A stretch of 64,000 nt of DNA from Bradyrhizobium sp. 132 (GCF_023074185.1 NZ_JADPKY010000112.1:1-64000); one strand, 5' to 3'. Positions 7,977 through 17,470 are shown, counted from the first letter of the stretch. A program made the numbers and translations. The notes: generated by a model not told the origin, from the sequence alone.

Positions 7977-9345
7977 AGCTGCCTCCGATCGCGAGCGTTG
8001 CGAGCGGCAGCGTGAGGCGGACGGTGGCGCCGCGCTTCCTGTGGTTCTCGGCGGTCACGCTGCCGCCGAGCTTGCGCACGACGTTCACAACCAGGAACAG
8101 GCCGAGCCCGCCGCCGGCGCGGCCCTTGCTCGATTGATAGGGCTTTCCGAGCTGTGCCAGCATCTCCGGCGCAAAGCCCGCGCCGCGGTCGCTGATAGAC
8201 AGCACGAGATTATCGCCCTCGCGCTCGGCCACGAGCTCGACCCAGTCGCGCGAGACCTCGTAGGCGTTGTCGAGCACATTGAAGATGACTTGCTTCAGCG
8301 CGATGTCGGACACGATCGCGACGTCCTCGCCGAAGGTGTTGACGAAATACAGCGTGTGCGCCGAGCGCGCGTCGCGCCACTCTTCCACCAGCGCCGTGAC
8401 GAAGGCCGTCACCGTCGTCGGAGACGAGCCTTCGCCGCGGGCCTCGCCGGCCGACACCAGGATGCCGGTCACGATGGTCTTGCAACGTTGCAGCGAAGTC
8501 TCCATCTCCGCGAGATCCTCGGCCAGCTCCTGATCGGCGGCGAGGTCGGGCATGCGCCGCCAGTCGCTGAGGATGACCGAGAGCGAGGCGAGCGGCGTGC
8601 CGAGCTCGTGCGCCGCGCCGGAGGCGAGCAGGCCCATGCGCACGATGTGATCCTGCTCGGCGGCATGCTGGCGCAGCGCCGCCAGATGTGCGTCGCGCTG
8701 GCGCAAATTCCTGTTGATGCGGGTGACGAACACCACGAGCAGCACGGCGTTGAGCACGAAGCCCAGCAGCATGCCGGCGACGGTGAGCGTGTAGGTCTCG
8801 CTCAGCGGGTTCGGTGGCAAGTCGAGCGGCCGGTACGCGACCGTCAGCCAGACGAAGCTCGCGCAGGTCAACGCGACCAGCGACCATGTCGAGCGGCCAT
8901 CGAGCAGCACCGCGCCCAGCGTCACCTGGAGCAGGAACAGCGAGGTGAAGGGATTGGTGGCGCCGCCGCTGAGATAAAGCTGCGCGGTCAGCGCGGCGAC
9001 GTCCAGCATCAAGGCGACCAGCAGCTCGTTGTTGGTGATCGCGGCGCGATGGCGCACCCAGACGAGGCTGGAGACGTTGAGAAACACCAGCGCGCCGATC
9101 ACCGCGCCCATGCGGGTGAGGGGCAGGGGAATGCCAAGCCAGACATGCACGCCGCCGATGGTCACGATCTGGCCGACCACCGCAGTCCAGCGCAGCTGGA
9201 TCAGCAGCGCCATGTTCTTGCGGTTGGTCTCGTCGTCGGTCGGCGCAGCCCCGATCAGCTCGCTGCGCGCGTCCGCCTGCGATTGCAGCGTGACAGCGCC
9301 ATGCGTTCTTCCGTCGTCAGGTTGGCTCGACGATCGTTCCAGCAT
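7966..9345 (-). CDS. regB: Redox sensor histidine kinase, RegB/ActS/PrrB family
   Basis: The kinase has about 459 residues with six N-terminal membrane segments. The quinone-sensing GGATNPF motif is at about 127-133, phospho-acceptor His in AAHELGTPL at about 246, and a Cys in QRCK at about 288, matching the redox-active cysteine of RegB. ATPase motifs (NVLDNA, DRGAGF, GGLGLFLV) follow. It would sense ubiquinone-pool or oxygen state and phosphorylate the adjacent regulator. I chose ATG 9345, which overlaps the SURF1 gene end by 29 bases; the frame is open further upstream but that part lies inside SURF1 sequence. Confidence 0.92.
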   Translation of the reverse strand: MLERSSSQPDDGRTHGAVTLQSQADARSELIGAAPTDDETNRKNMALLIQLRWTAVVGQIVTIGGVHVWLGIPLPLTRMGAVIGALVFLNVSSLVWVRHRAAITNNELLVALMLDVAALTAQLYLSGGATNPFTSLFLLQVTLGAVLLDGRSTWSLVALTCASFVWLTVAYRPLDLPPNPLSETYTLTVAGMLLGFVLNAVLLVVFVTRINRNLRQRDAHLAALRQHAAEQDHIVRMGLLASGAAHELGTPLASLSVILSDWRRMPDLAADQELAEDLAEMETSLQRCKTIVTGILVSAGEARGEGSSPTTVTAFVTALVEEWRDARSAHTLYFVNTFGEDVAIVSDIALKQVIFNVLDNAYEVSRDWVELVAEREGDNLVLSISDRGAGFAPEMLAQLGKPYQSSKGRAGGGLGLFLVVNVVRKLGGSVTAENHRKRGATVRLTLPLATLAIGGSFDA

Positions 9346-10177
9346 CTGATCCCGTCCTGCGGGCGACGGCATCGGAGCCGCCGGCCGCTTCGTGGACGAA
9401 GCCGCTCCAGGGCTTCTTGCGGCGGAACAGCCCGCCGCCGAATGTGACAAAAAGTCTGCCGGCCAGCATGAAAGCCAGGGCAAACCACGTCAGCGCATAG
9501 ATCAGGTGGTTATTGGGAAAGCGGACCACGGTCAATCCGCCGATCGGACCGCTGCTGGATTGTGATCCGGCGTCGGCATCGACGAAGAACGGCGCGACCT
9601 CGCCGAGCCCGCGTGCCGCCGCAATCGCGGCGACATCCCGTGAATACCAGCGATTGTGTTGGGGCACGTTGTTCCTGAGGAATCCGCCCTTCGGCTCCGT
9701 GATGCGCAACAAGCCGGTGATTTCGACTTGGCCGTCCGGATTGCCGTCCCGGCGCATCGACGCGTCGCGCCGCTCGGACCGCACGAAGCCGCGGTTGACC
9801 AGGACCATCGTGCCGTCGCTGCGCTGAAGCGGCGTCAGCACCCAATAGCCCGGGCCTTCTTCGGTGACGGCCTGAACCAGCGTCTCGCGGTCATGCAGGA
9901 AGCGGCCGGTGACGCTAACATGCCTGTATTCGTCATTTGCGGTGGACACCGCGGGCCATGACGCGATCGAGGGGATCGGCTGGGCCGGGGCATGAACGCG
10001 CTGCTCGACGCGATCGATCAGCGCCAGCTTCCAGGCGCGGCGCTCGATCTGCCAGACGCCGAGCGCGATCAGAAGTGCAAAGGCCGTGAGCGAGAGGACC
10101 GTGAGCCACAAGGACGGACGCGCAGCTTTTCCGCGAGCCCCGTCTGCTTTGCTTATCACAGTCCCAGTCTCGTTCAT
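9317..10177 (-). CDS. SURF1-family oxidase assembly protein
   Basis: This protein of about 286 residues has one membrane helix near each end and the SURF1 features GVWQIERRAWK, a central WPAV...Y-H-V-V-TG stretch and a final NNHLIYALTWFALA helix. SURF1 proteins help assemble haem-copper oxidases; this one sits in a quinol oxidase operon. The ATG at 10177 overlaps the cyoD stop codon as ATGA, indicating coupled translation. The frame continues upstream inside cyoD but lacks conserved sequence there. Confidence 0.92.
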   Translation of the reverse strand: MNETGTVISKADGARGKAARPSLWLTVLSLTAFALLIALGVWQIERRAWKLALIDRVEQRVHAPAQPIPSIASWPAVSTANDEYRHVSVTGRFLHDRETLVQAVTEEGPGYWVLTPLQRSDGTMVLVNRGFVRSERRDASMRRDGNPDGQVEITGLLRITEPKGGFLRNNVPQHNRWYSRDVAAIAAARGLGEVAPFFVDADAGSQSSSGPIGGLTVVRFPNNHLIYALTWFALAFMLAGRLFVTFGGGLFRRKKPWSGFVHEAAGGSDAVARRTGSDAGTIVEPT

Positions 10178-10554
10178 TTCATTCCAGTCATCTGGTGGAT
10201 CGGCATCATGTTGCTGTTGAGGTGGTTCATCACCCACAGCGAACCCGACAGCGCGATCGCCACCATGACGATGGTGAAGATCAGCGCCATCATGCTCCAG
10301 CCGTTCTCGGATTTGGGGCTCATGTGCAGGAAGTAGATCATGTGCACGACGATCTGCACGACCGCGAAGGCCATGATCACCAGCGCGGTGATCTGCTTGC
10401 TCGGAAGCGCGCCGCTCATCACCAGCCAGAACGGGGTCGCGGTGAGCACGACCGAGAGCACGAAGCCGAGCATGTAAGTCGAGAACGAGCCGTGGGCGTG
10501 GCTGTCGCCCTGGTGATGATCGTCCGCGTGGGCAGCGTGAGTATCGGTGTTCAT
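10174..10554 (-). CDS. cyoD: Cytochrome o ubiquinol oxidase subunit IV
   Basis: This 126-residue protein has a His/Asp-rich N-terminus followed by three membrane helices, as in CyoD and related COX4-like subunits (the FLHMSPKSENGW loop is typical). It is the smallest subunit of the bo3-type oxidase and is thought to assist binuclear centre assembly. The ATG at 10554 overlaps the cyoC stop by four bases (ATGA), which decides the start against the longer frame. Confidence 0.92.
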   Translation of the reverse strand: MNTDTHAAHADDHHQGDSHAHGSFSTYMLGFVLSVVLTATPFWLVMSGALPSKQITALVIMAFAVVQIVVHMIYFLHMSPKSENGWSMMALIFTIVMVAIALSGSLWVMNHLNSNMMPIHQMTGMK

Positions 10555-11180
10555 CGCAGAACTCCCAGGAGATAGACGAAGGTGAAGACGCCGATCCAGA
10601 CCACGTCGAGGAAGTGCCAGAACATCGACAGGCACATCAGGCGGCGGCGGTTGGCCTCGATCAGGCCGAACTTCCAGACCTGCACCATCAGGGTCACCAG
10701 CCAGATCAGGCCGCAGGTGACGTGCAGGCCGTGGGTACCGACCAGGGTGAAGAAGGCGGACAGGAAGGCGCTGCGCTGCGGCGTCGCGCCTTCATGGATC
10801 ATGTGGGCGAACTCGGAGAGCTCGATGCCGATGAAGGCGGCGCCGAACAGGCCGGTGATGGCCAGCCACATCTGGGTCTGGCCGATCTTGTTCTGCTGCA
10901 TGGTCAGCATGGCAAAGCCATACGTGATCGACGACAGCAGCAGCATCGAGGTGTTGACCGCGACCAAAGGCAGCTCGAACAGGTCCTTCGGCGCGGGACC
11001 GGCGGCGTAATTGCCGCCGAGCACGCCGAAGGTGGCGAACAGGATCGCGAAGATGAGGCAGTCGCTCATCAGATAGATCCAGAAGCCCAGCGAGGTGCTG
11101 TAGCCTTCTGGATGCGGGTGTTCGTCGGCGAGGTAGAAGACCGGTTCGCCGGTTTGCGCGGGATTGACAGTGACAGTCAT
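10551..11180 (-). CDS. cyoC: Cytochrome o ubiquinol oxidase subunit III
   Basis: This 209-residue protein with five membrane helices belongs to the haem-copper oxidase subunit III family, CyoC branch (WIYLMSDCLIFA, GTHGLHV, FWHFLDVVWI). It is part of the proton-pumping quinol oxidase in the inner membrane. Its start overlaps the last base of the cyoB stop codon. Confidence 0.95.
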   Translation of the reverse strand: MTVTVNPAQTGEPVFYLADEHPHPEGYSTSLGFWIYLMSDCLIFAILFATFGVLGGNYAAGPAPKDLFELPLVAVNTSMLLLSSITYGFAMLTMQQNKIGQTQMWLAITGLFGAAFIGIELSEFAHMIHEGATPQRSAFLSAFFTLVGTHGLHVTCGLIWLVTLMVQVWKFGLIEANRRRLMCLSMFWHFLDVVWIGVFTFVYLLGVLR

Positions 11181-13177
11181 TACTTGGCTCCGGCGAGTAG
11201 TTTGGTGCGCGCGTCCTCGGCCCGGATGACATCGTCAGCCGGAATGTCGAAGTCGCGGTGATAGTTGAAGGTGTGGCCGATCCCGACGACGAGCATCGCA
11301 GCGAAGCTCGCGGCGGCAAGCCACCAGATGTACCAGATCAGGCCGAAACCCATCGCGGTGGCAAGACCGGCGAGGATGATGCCGGTGCCGGTGCTGCTGG
11401 GCATGTGGATCGGCTTGAACCCGGTGAGCGGACGCTGGTAGCCGCGGCGCTTCATATCCCACCACGCGTCATTGTCGTGGACGACGGGGGTGAAGGCGAA
11501 GTTATAGGCCGGCGGCGGCGACGAGGTCGCCCATTCCAGCGTGCGCGCATCCCAGGGATCGCCGGTGACGTCCTTGAGCTGCTCGCGCCTGAGGAAGCTG
11601 ACGGCGAACTGCATCAGCATCGAGAGGATGCCGAGGAAGACCAGGAAGGCGCCAATGCCGGCGATGATGAACCAGATCTGCAAGCTGGGATCGTCAAACA
11701 CGCGCAAGCGCCGGGTCACGCCCATCAGGCCGAGCACATAGAGCGGCATGAAGGCGAGGTAGAAGCCGGTGACCCAGAACCAGAACGACAGCTTGCCCCA
11801 GAACGGATCGAGCTTGAAGCCGAACGCCTTCGGGAACCAGTAGCCGATACCGGCGAACGCGCCGAACACAACGCCGCCGATGATCACGTTGTGGAAATGC
11901 GCGATCAGGAACAGGCTGTTGTGCAGGACGAAGTCGGCCGGCGGCACCGCCAGCAGCACGCCGGTCATGCCGCCGAGCACGAAGGTCAGCATGAACGCGA
12001 TCGTCCACATCATCGGCAGCTCGAAGCGGATGCGGCCGCGATACATCGTGAACAGCCAGTTGAACATCTTCGCGCCCGTCGGGATCGAGATGATCATCGT
12101 GGTGATGCCGAAGAACGAGTTGACGCTGGCGCCCGACCCCATCGTGAAGAAGTGGTGCAGCCAGACCAGGTACGACAGGATGGTGATGACGACAGTGGCG
12201 TAGACCATCGAGGTGTAGCCGAACAGCCGCTTGCCGGAGAAGGTCGAGGTCACCTCGGAGAAGATGCCGAAGGCGGGGAGAACCAGGATGTAGACCTCGG
12301 GATGACCCCAGATCCAGATCAGGTTCACGTACATCATCGGGCTGCCGCCGAAATCGTTCGTGAAGAAGTTGGTGCCGACGTAGCGGTCGAGCGAAAGCAG
12401 CGCGAGCACGACGGTCAGAACCGGGAAGGAAGCGACGATCAGGACGTTGGTGCAGAGCGCGGTCCAGGTGAACACCGGCATCCGCATCATGGTCATGCCG
12501 GGGCAGCGCAGCTTGACGATGGTGCAGATCAGGTTGATGCCGGACAGCGTCGTTCCGATGCCTGCAACCTGCAACCCCCATATATAATAATCGACGCCGA
12601 CGTCCGGGCTGTAGCCGATGTTCGACAGCGGCGGATAAGCGAGCCAGCCGGTGCGGGCGAATTCGCCGATGAACAGCGAGGCCATCACCAGCACCGCGCC
12701 GCCGACCGTCATCCAGAAGCTGAAATTGTTCAGGAACGGAAACGACACGTCGCGCGCGCCGATCTGGAGCGGCACGACGAAGTTCATCAGGCCGGTGACC
12801 AGCGGCATCGCCACGAAGAAGATCATGATCACGCCGTGGGCGGTGAAGACCTGGTCGTAGTGATGGGAGTTGAGATAGCCCTCCGAGCCGCCAAAGGCGA
12901 GCGCCTGCTGCAACCGCATCATCAGCGCATCGGCGAAGCCGCGCAGCAGCATCACGATGCCGAGGATCATGTACATGATGCCGATGCGCTTGTGGTCGAC
13001 GCTGGTGAACCACTCGCTCCAGAGATAGCCCCAGAGGCGGAAATAGGTCAGACCGGCGAACATGATGAGGCCGCCGGTCGCCACCACCGCAAAGGTGCCG
13101 ACGACGATCGGCTCGTGCAGCGGCAGAGATTCAAAGGTGAGCCGGCCAAAGATGAGCTTGAGAAGATCAGGAGACAT
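11180..13177 (-). CDS. cyoB: Cytochrome o ubiquinol oxidase subunit I
   Basis: The 665-residue catalytic subunit of a haem-copper quinol oxidase has many membrane helices. The CuB/haem site is visible: WGHPEVYILVLPAFG with the cross-linked His-Tyr pair, the LHHFFTMG His pair, and the haem ligands in HFHNVIIGG. It reduces oxygen to water using ubiquinol and pumps protons. The gene follows cyoA by 11 bases. The haem O synthase gene cyoE is not found in this window. Confidence 0.97.
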   Translation of the reverse strand: MSPDLLKLIFGRLTFESLPLHEPIVVGTFAVVATGGLIMFAGLTYFRLWGYLWSEWFTSVDHKRIGIMYMILGIVMLLRGFADALMMRLQQALAFGGSEGYLNSHHYDQVFTAHGVIMIFFVAMPLVTGLMNFVVPLQIGARDVSFPFLNNFSFWMTVGGAVLVMASLFIGEFARTGWLAYPPLSNIGYSPDVGVDYYIWGLQVAGIGTTLSGINLICTIVKLRCPGMTMMRMPVFTWTALCTNVLIVASFPVLTVVLALLSLDRYVGTNFFTNDFGGSPMMYVNLIWIWGHPEVYILVLPAFGIFSEVTSTFSGKRLFGYTSMVYATVVITILSYLVWLHHFFTMGSGASVNSFFGITTMIISIPTGAKMFNWLFTMYRGRIRFELPMMWTIAFMLTFVLGGMTGVLLAVPPADFVLHNSLFLIAHFHNVIIGGVVFGAFAGIGYWFPKAFGFKLDPFWGKLSFWFWVTGFYLAFMPLYVLGLMGVTRRLRVFDDPSLQIWFIIAGIGAFLVFLGILSMLMQFAVSFLRREQLKDVTGDPWDARTLEWATSSPPPAYNFAFTPVVHDNDAWWDMKRRGYQRPLTGFKPIHMPSSTGTGIILAGLATAMGFGLIWYIWWLAAASFAAMLVVGIGHTFNYHRDFDIPADDVIRAEDARTKLLAGAK

Positions 13178-13188
13178 GCGGGATCTCT

Positions 13189-14349
13189 TTACGAATCTGA
13201 CTTCGGACGTTGTCCGAGGAAGAAGGACGAGGACTTCAGCGGCGTGAAAGTCGGCCGCTTCAGGCCGGCGCCGAGTAGCGGCGCGGTGTCGAGCGGTGCC
13301 GTGATGGAGGCGGTGGTCCTGCCCTGCGGCGCATCGGGCGTGCAGGTGCCGGCGACGAAGCTGGGCTCCGGCCCAAGCGCGGTGCCGCGGCGCGCGTATT
13401 TGTCGTAGGCCAGCGGCAGCGTGTTGTTCAGACCCTCATGGCCGAGGCCGCCCTTGGCGTCGATCGCCATCATCTCGCTCTGGCACATCTTGCCGATCTC
13501 GACGCACATGTTGAGGATCAGGCGGTAGAGATCGGAATCGACGGTGCCGTAGCGCCGCACCGGCTCGTTCTGGCTGGGCTTCTCGAGCTGGAGATATTCG
13601 GCGCGGCCGAGCGAGCCGCCGCCGGATTTGGCGCTGGCGATCCAGGCGTCGAAGCCCTTGTCGTCGAACCCGTGGAAGTTGAAGTGCATGCCGGAGAAAC
13701 CGGCGCCGCTATAGTTCGCTGAGAAACCCTTATACGTACCGGCGTGGTTGATCACGGCGTGGAGCGACGTCTCCATGCCCGGCATCGCATAGATCTGTCC
13801 GGCGAGCGCGGGGATGTAGAAAGAGTTCATCACCGAAGACGCGGTGATATGGAAATTGATCGGACGATCGACCGGCGCCGCGAGCTCATTGACGGTGGCG
13901 ATGCCGTAGTCCGGATAGATGAAGAGCCACTTCCAGTCGAGCGCGACGACGTCGACCACGAGAGGGACCTTGCTTTGGTCCACGGAGCGCTCCGCGGAGA
14001 TGCGGCCGATGTTGCGATAGGGATCGAGCAGATGCGTGCCCATCCAGGTCAGCGCGCCCAGGCAAACGATGATCAAAAGCGGCGCCGACCAGATCACCAG
14101 CTCAAGGCTGGTCGAGTGGTCCCATTCGGGCTCGTAGCGGGCGTCGGTGTTGGACTGGCGGTAGCGCCAGGCGAACAGCACCGTCAGCGCCATCACGGGA
14201 ACGACGATCAGGAGCATCAGGACGGTGGACATGATGACGAGGTCGCGCTGTTGCGCTGCGATATCGCCGGCTGGTGCCAGCACGACGTAGTTGCAGCCGC
14301 TGAGTGCAACCGCCAGGGGTAGCAGCGCCAGGATCTTGAGACGGGACAC
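13189..14349 (-). CDS. cyoA: Cytochrome o ubiquinol oxidase subunit II
   Basis: This 386-residue lipoprotein subunit has a lipobox LSGC (Cys19), two membrane helices and a periplasmic cupredoxin domain. The CuA ligands of cytochrome c oxidases are missing: the region reads SANYSGAGFSGMHFNF instead of a Cys-x3-Cys motif. That identifies a quinol oxidase. The start is GTG with TAAGG about 8 bases upstream. It is the first gene of the cyoABCD-surf1-regBA unit and is divergent from the MFS gene. Confidence 0.95.
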   Translation of the reverse strand: MSRLKILALLPLAVALSGCNYVVLAPAGDIAAQQRDLVIMSTVLMLLIVVPVMALTVLFAWRYRQSNTDARYEPEWDHSTSLELVIWSAPLLIIVCLGALTWMGTHLLDPYRNIGRISAERSVDQSKVPLVVDVVALDWKWLFIYPDYGIATVNELAAPVDRPINFHITASSVMNSFYIPALAGQIYAMPGMETSLHAVINHAGTYKGFSANYSGAGFSGMHFNFHGFDDKGFDAWIASAKSGGGSLGRAEYLQLEKPSQNEPVRRYGTVDSDLYRLILNMCVEIGKMCQSEMMAIDAKGGLGHEGLNNTLPLAYDKYARRGTALGPEPSFVAGTCTPDAPQGRTTASITAPLDTAPLLGAGLKRPTFTPLKSSSFFLGQRPKSDS

Positions 14350-14415
14350 GGGCCGACCTTATGAGAATGAGTTTCTTTCGTGAGACCAAGGGGTAGCTGC
14401 GACGCAGCAATCCGG

Positions 14416-14438
14416 ACATTGGACAATTTGTCCAATGT
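14416..14438. promoter_or_regulatory. Near-perfect palindrome, likely operator between cyoA and MFS gene
   Basis: Two 11-base arms (ACATTGGACAA and TTGTCCAATGT) flank a single central T. It lies 67 bases upstream of the cyoA start and 93 upstream of the MFS start. There is no T run and the stem is not GC-rich, so an operator is more likely than a terminator. I do not recognise the cognate regulator. Confidence 0.7.
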
Positions 14439-14530
14439 TGCAGTGCGAAATGTTGCGCCAAACAGAACCGGATCGCCTGGCGCCCCGCCGGGCGGTCGGC
14501 TTTGGTTTTCAGGACGTTAAGGGCGCACCA

Positions 14531-15859
14531 ATGGCGACGGCACAGACCCCCGCAATGGCAGACCTCCACTCGGGCGAGCACGGCCACGACCAGGCCCGTC
14601 CCGGCGAGATTGCCATCGGCGTCATCATCGGCCGCACCTCGGAATTCTTCGACTTCTTCGTCTTCGCGATCGCCTCGGTGATCGTCTTTCCGCGCCTGGT
14701 GTTCCCGTTCACGAGCGAACTGACCGGCACCCTCTATTCCTTCATGATCTTCGCGCTGGCCTTCGTGGCCCGGCCGATCGGCACCGTCATTTTCATGACG
14801 GTCGACCGCGAATACGGCAAGACGGCCAAGCTGATCTCGGCGCTGTTCCTGCTCGGCACCGCCACCGTCGCGATCGCGTTCCTGCCCGGCTATCACGAGA
14901 TCGGCGTTGCGGCGATCTGGCTGCTGGCGCTGGCGCGCATCGCGCAGGGTCTGGCCTGGGGGGGCGCCTGGGACGGGATGGCCTCGCTGCTTGCGCTGAA
15001 TGCGCCGCCGTCAAAGCGCGGCTGGTACGCGATGGTGCCGCAGCTTGGCGCGCCGCTCGGGCTGATCGTGGCGAGCGCGCTGTTCGCCTATTTCGCGGGG
15101 AATCTCTCGGCCGACGATTTCTTCGATTGGGGCTGGCGCTACCCGTTCTTCGTCGCCTTCGCCATCAACGTCGTGGCGCTGTTCGCGCGCCTGCGCATGG
15201 TGACGACGGAAGAATATGCCTCGCTGTTCGAGACCCGCGAATTGCAGCCCTCGCGCATCTCCGAGACTGTGGCGCGCGAAGGCCAGAACATCATGCTCGG
15301 CGCATTCGCGCCGCTGGCGAGCTTTGCGCTGTTCCACATGGTTACGGTGTTTCCGCTGTCCTGGGTGTTCCTGTTCACCCGCGAAAGCCCGGTGCGCTTC
15401 CTGATCATCGAGATCGTCGCCGCCGTGTTCGGCGTCGGCGCGATCGTGCTCTCCGGCGTCATCGCCGACCGCGTCGGCCGCAAGTCGCTGCTGATGGGAT
15501 CGGCGATCGCGATCGCGATCTACAGCGGCTTTGCTCCGCAGCTGCTCGATGCCGGCGCGTTCGGCGAGACCATCTACATGGTGATCGGCTTCATCCTGCT
15601 CGGCCTGTCGTTCGGCCAGTCGTCGGGCGCGATCGCCTCGAACTTCAAGCAGGCGTATCGCTACACGGCCTCGGCACTGACCTCGGACATGGCCTGGCTG
15701 TTCGGCGCCGGCTTCGCGCCGCTGGTCGCTCTGTTGCTTGCGACCAATCTCGGCGTCATCGCCTCGGGAGCGTATCTGCTGTCAGGCGCGTTCTGGACCC
15801 TGCTCGCGCTCTGGCTCAGCGGCCAGCGCGAGGCCGGAGACATGGACGCGGGCGGTTAG
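14531..15859 (+). CDS. MFS transporter
   Basis: This inner-membrane transporter of about 442 residues belongs to the major facilitator superfamily and resembles the metabolite:H+ symporter/sugar-porter-like group. About twelve hydrophobic segments are visible, with the loop motif SGVIADRVGRKS between the sixth and eighth helices and a His-rich N-terminus. The frame opens at 14435, inside the palindrome, but ATG 14531 is the likely start. The substrate cannot be told. Its divergent position next to cyoA suggests shared control. Confidence 0.85.
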   Translation: MATAQTPAMADLHSGEHGHDQARPGEIAIGVIIGRTSEFFDFFVFAIASVIVFPRLVFPFTSELTGTLYSFMIFALAFVARPIGTVIFMTVDREYGKTAKLISALFLLGTATVAIAFLPGYHEIGVAAIWLLALARIAQGLAWGGAWDGMASLLALNAPPSKRGWYAMVPQLGAPLGLIVASALFAYFAGNLSADDFFDWGWRYPFFVAFAINVVALFARLRMVTTEEYASLFETRELQPSRISETVAREGQNIMLGAFAPLASFALFHMVTVFPLSWVFLFTRESPVRFLIIEIVAAVFGVGAIVLSGVIADRVGRKSLLMGSAIAIAIYSGFAPQLLDAGAFGETIYMVIGFILLGLSFGQSSGAIASNFKQAYRYTASALTSDMAWLFGAGFAPLVALLLATNLGVIASGAYLLSGAFWTLLALWLSGQREAGDMDAGG

Positions 15860-15873
15860 GGCGCAAGCGGCTT

Positions 15874-15963
15874 GTAGGGCGGGCAAAGGCGCGTAGCGCC
15901 GTGTCCACCATCCGCAAACATCGCGTCGAGAATGGTGGGCACGCTTCGCTTTGCCCATCCTAC
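15874..15963. repeat. Palindromic repeat (TAGGGCGGGCAAAG type)
   Basis: GTAGGGCGGGCAAAGGCG at the left pairs imperfectly with GCTTTGCCCATCCTAC at the right, with inner GTGTCCACC/GGTGGGCAC arms. It fills the gap between the convergent MFS and M48 genes. Confidence 0.75.
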
Positions 15964-15970
15964 TGCAGCC

Positions 15971-17470
15971 TCAATCCGCCACGACCTTCACGCGATCCCG
16001 CACCTTCACCTGAGCGTTGCGATCGAGGCCGTTGAGCACGCGGAAACGTTCGGCCGGGTGATCGACGCCGGCCATGCGGTGGGAGAGCGATTCCACGGTG
16101 TCGCCGGGCTGCACGGTGATGACCTTGATGCGCAGGGGGCGCGCGGCCTGGATCTCGTCGAGCGTCAGGCGGCGGAATGAACTGACGGTCTCGCGCGCAT
16201 TGCGCTCGCTCTCGGTCGACTTCTGCCGTGCCGCAAAGATGAAGCGGTAGACGTCGCTGCCGAAGCGCAGCGCATAGACCTTGAACTGCCACTGGTCGCC
16301 CTTGGCGGTCGCGGACGCCGCCGGGAAACCGTTGATGGTGATGTCCTCCGTGGACGCCTTCTCGACGCCTTCCATCCAGCCGGAATTCAGGTAATCGCCG
16401 AGCGACTGCTCGGCCGGCACCCGGACGACGTCGAAACGCATCGCCTGCGAGCCGCCGTCGCGCACGCCGATCACGGCCTGCGCGGTGTTGTCGAGCGTAA
16501 AATTGTCCGGCGCCTGGAAGGTGAAGCCGAGCTTCGGATGCAGGAAGCGCCGGCCGCGGACAAAACCTTCGCTGGGGTCTTCGCCGTAGACAAGGTTATC
16601 GATCGCGGCGAGATAGGTTTCGCGGTCGCGCTCGGCGCCTTCTGGCGCTGAGTACTGCCGCGCGATAGTCTGCGCGTTCTGCACGCGCTCCGGCGTTGCC
16701 GGATGCGATGAGGTGAAATCCTGCGCGCGCGGATCGAGCGAAGTCTTTCCGACTTTCAACTCCGCATTGCGCTCCATCGCCGAGAGAAAACGTGCGGCAC
16801 CATAAGGGTCGAAATGGGCCTTGGCGGAGAGGCCGACGCCGATGCCGTCGGCCTCGAACTCCTGATTACGCGAAAAGCTCGCCATGGTCAGCTTGGTCTT
16901 GGCGAGCGCGAGCGCGGTGAGATCGGGATCGTTGCTCATGTCGGTGACGACGCGGGTGACGATCGCGGCCTGGCGCGCCTGGTCCTCGCGCATCGCGGCG
17001 TGCTTGGACAGCACATGCGCCATCTCGTGGCTCAGCACGGAGGACAATTCCGAGGTGTCGCTGGCGAGCGCAAGCAGGCCGCGGGTGACATAGAGCTGGC
17101 CGTTCGGCAGCGCGAAGGCGTTCACCGCGCCGGAATTGAGGATCGTGACCCGGTACCCCTGGTCGGGGCGGTCGGACGCCGCGACCAGCCGGTCGACCGT
17201 TTTGGTCACGAGCGATTCGAGCCTGGGATCGTCGTAAGTGCCGCCATAGCTCGCCAGGATGCGCTCGTGCTCCTTCTCGGTGGCGGGGGTCTGCGCGACG
17301 GCCGGCTTCGGCTTGGGCATCGCCACGATCGGCGGTGCCGCGGCGGTCTGGAACCGGTTCATGTCACCGCAGCCGGCAAGGGCTGAACCCAGAACAAGGC
17401 ATAGCACGGCCGGCGCTGCCCGCAGGCGGCGGCGTTCGCCTCGTCCGTGCCGTTCTAGCACCCCATTCAC
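15971..17470 (-). CDS. M48-family metallopeptidase lipoprotein with LysM-like C-terminus
   Basis: This 499-residue protein starts with a lipoprotein signal (lipobox LAGC, Cys34). The zinc-protease motif HEMAH is at 148-152, with a downstream EFEADGIG third ligand, as in BepA/YfgC-like and Oma1-type M48 enzymes. The C-terminal 50 residues (VQPGDTVESLSHRM...) resemble a LysM peptidoglycan-binding module. A periplasmic or outer-membrane quality-control protease is the likely role. The start is GTG; the exact start codon is less sure. Confidence 0.9.
   Translation of the reverse strand: MNGVLERHGRGERRRLRAAPAVLCLVLGSALAGCGDMNRFQTAAAPPIVAMPKPKPAVAQTPATEKEHERILASYGGTYDDPRLESLVTKTVDRLVAASDRPDQGYRVTILNSGAVNAFALPNGQLYVTRGLLALASDTSELSSVLSHEMAHVLSKHAAMREDQARQAAIVTRVVTDMSNDPDLTALALAKTKLTMASFSRNQEFEADGIGVGLSAKAHFDPYGAARFLSAMERNAELKVGKTSLDPRAQDFTSSHPATPERVQNAQTIARQYSAPEGAERDRETYLAAIDNLVYGEDPSEGFVRGRRFLHPKLGFTFQAPDNFTLDNTAQAVIGVRDGGSQAMRFDVVRVPAEQSLGDYLNSGWMEGVEKASTEDITINGFPAASATAKGDQWQFKVYALRFGSDVYRFIFAARQKSTESERNARETVSSFRRLTLDEIQAARPLRIKVITVQPGDTVESLSHRMAGVDHPAERFRVLNGLDRNAQVKVRDRVKVVAD

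Noticed and set aside
11258..13408. 716-residue plus-strand open frame opposite cyoB
   Set aside because: Its sequence is His/Arg/Asp-rich shadow coding opposite a well-conserved oxidase subunit.
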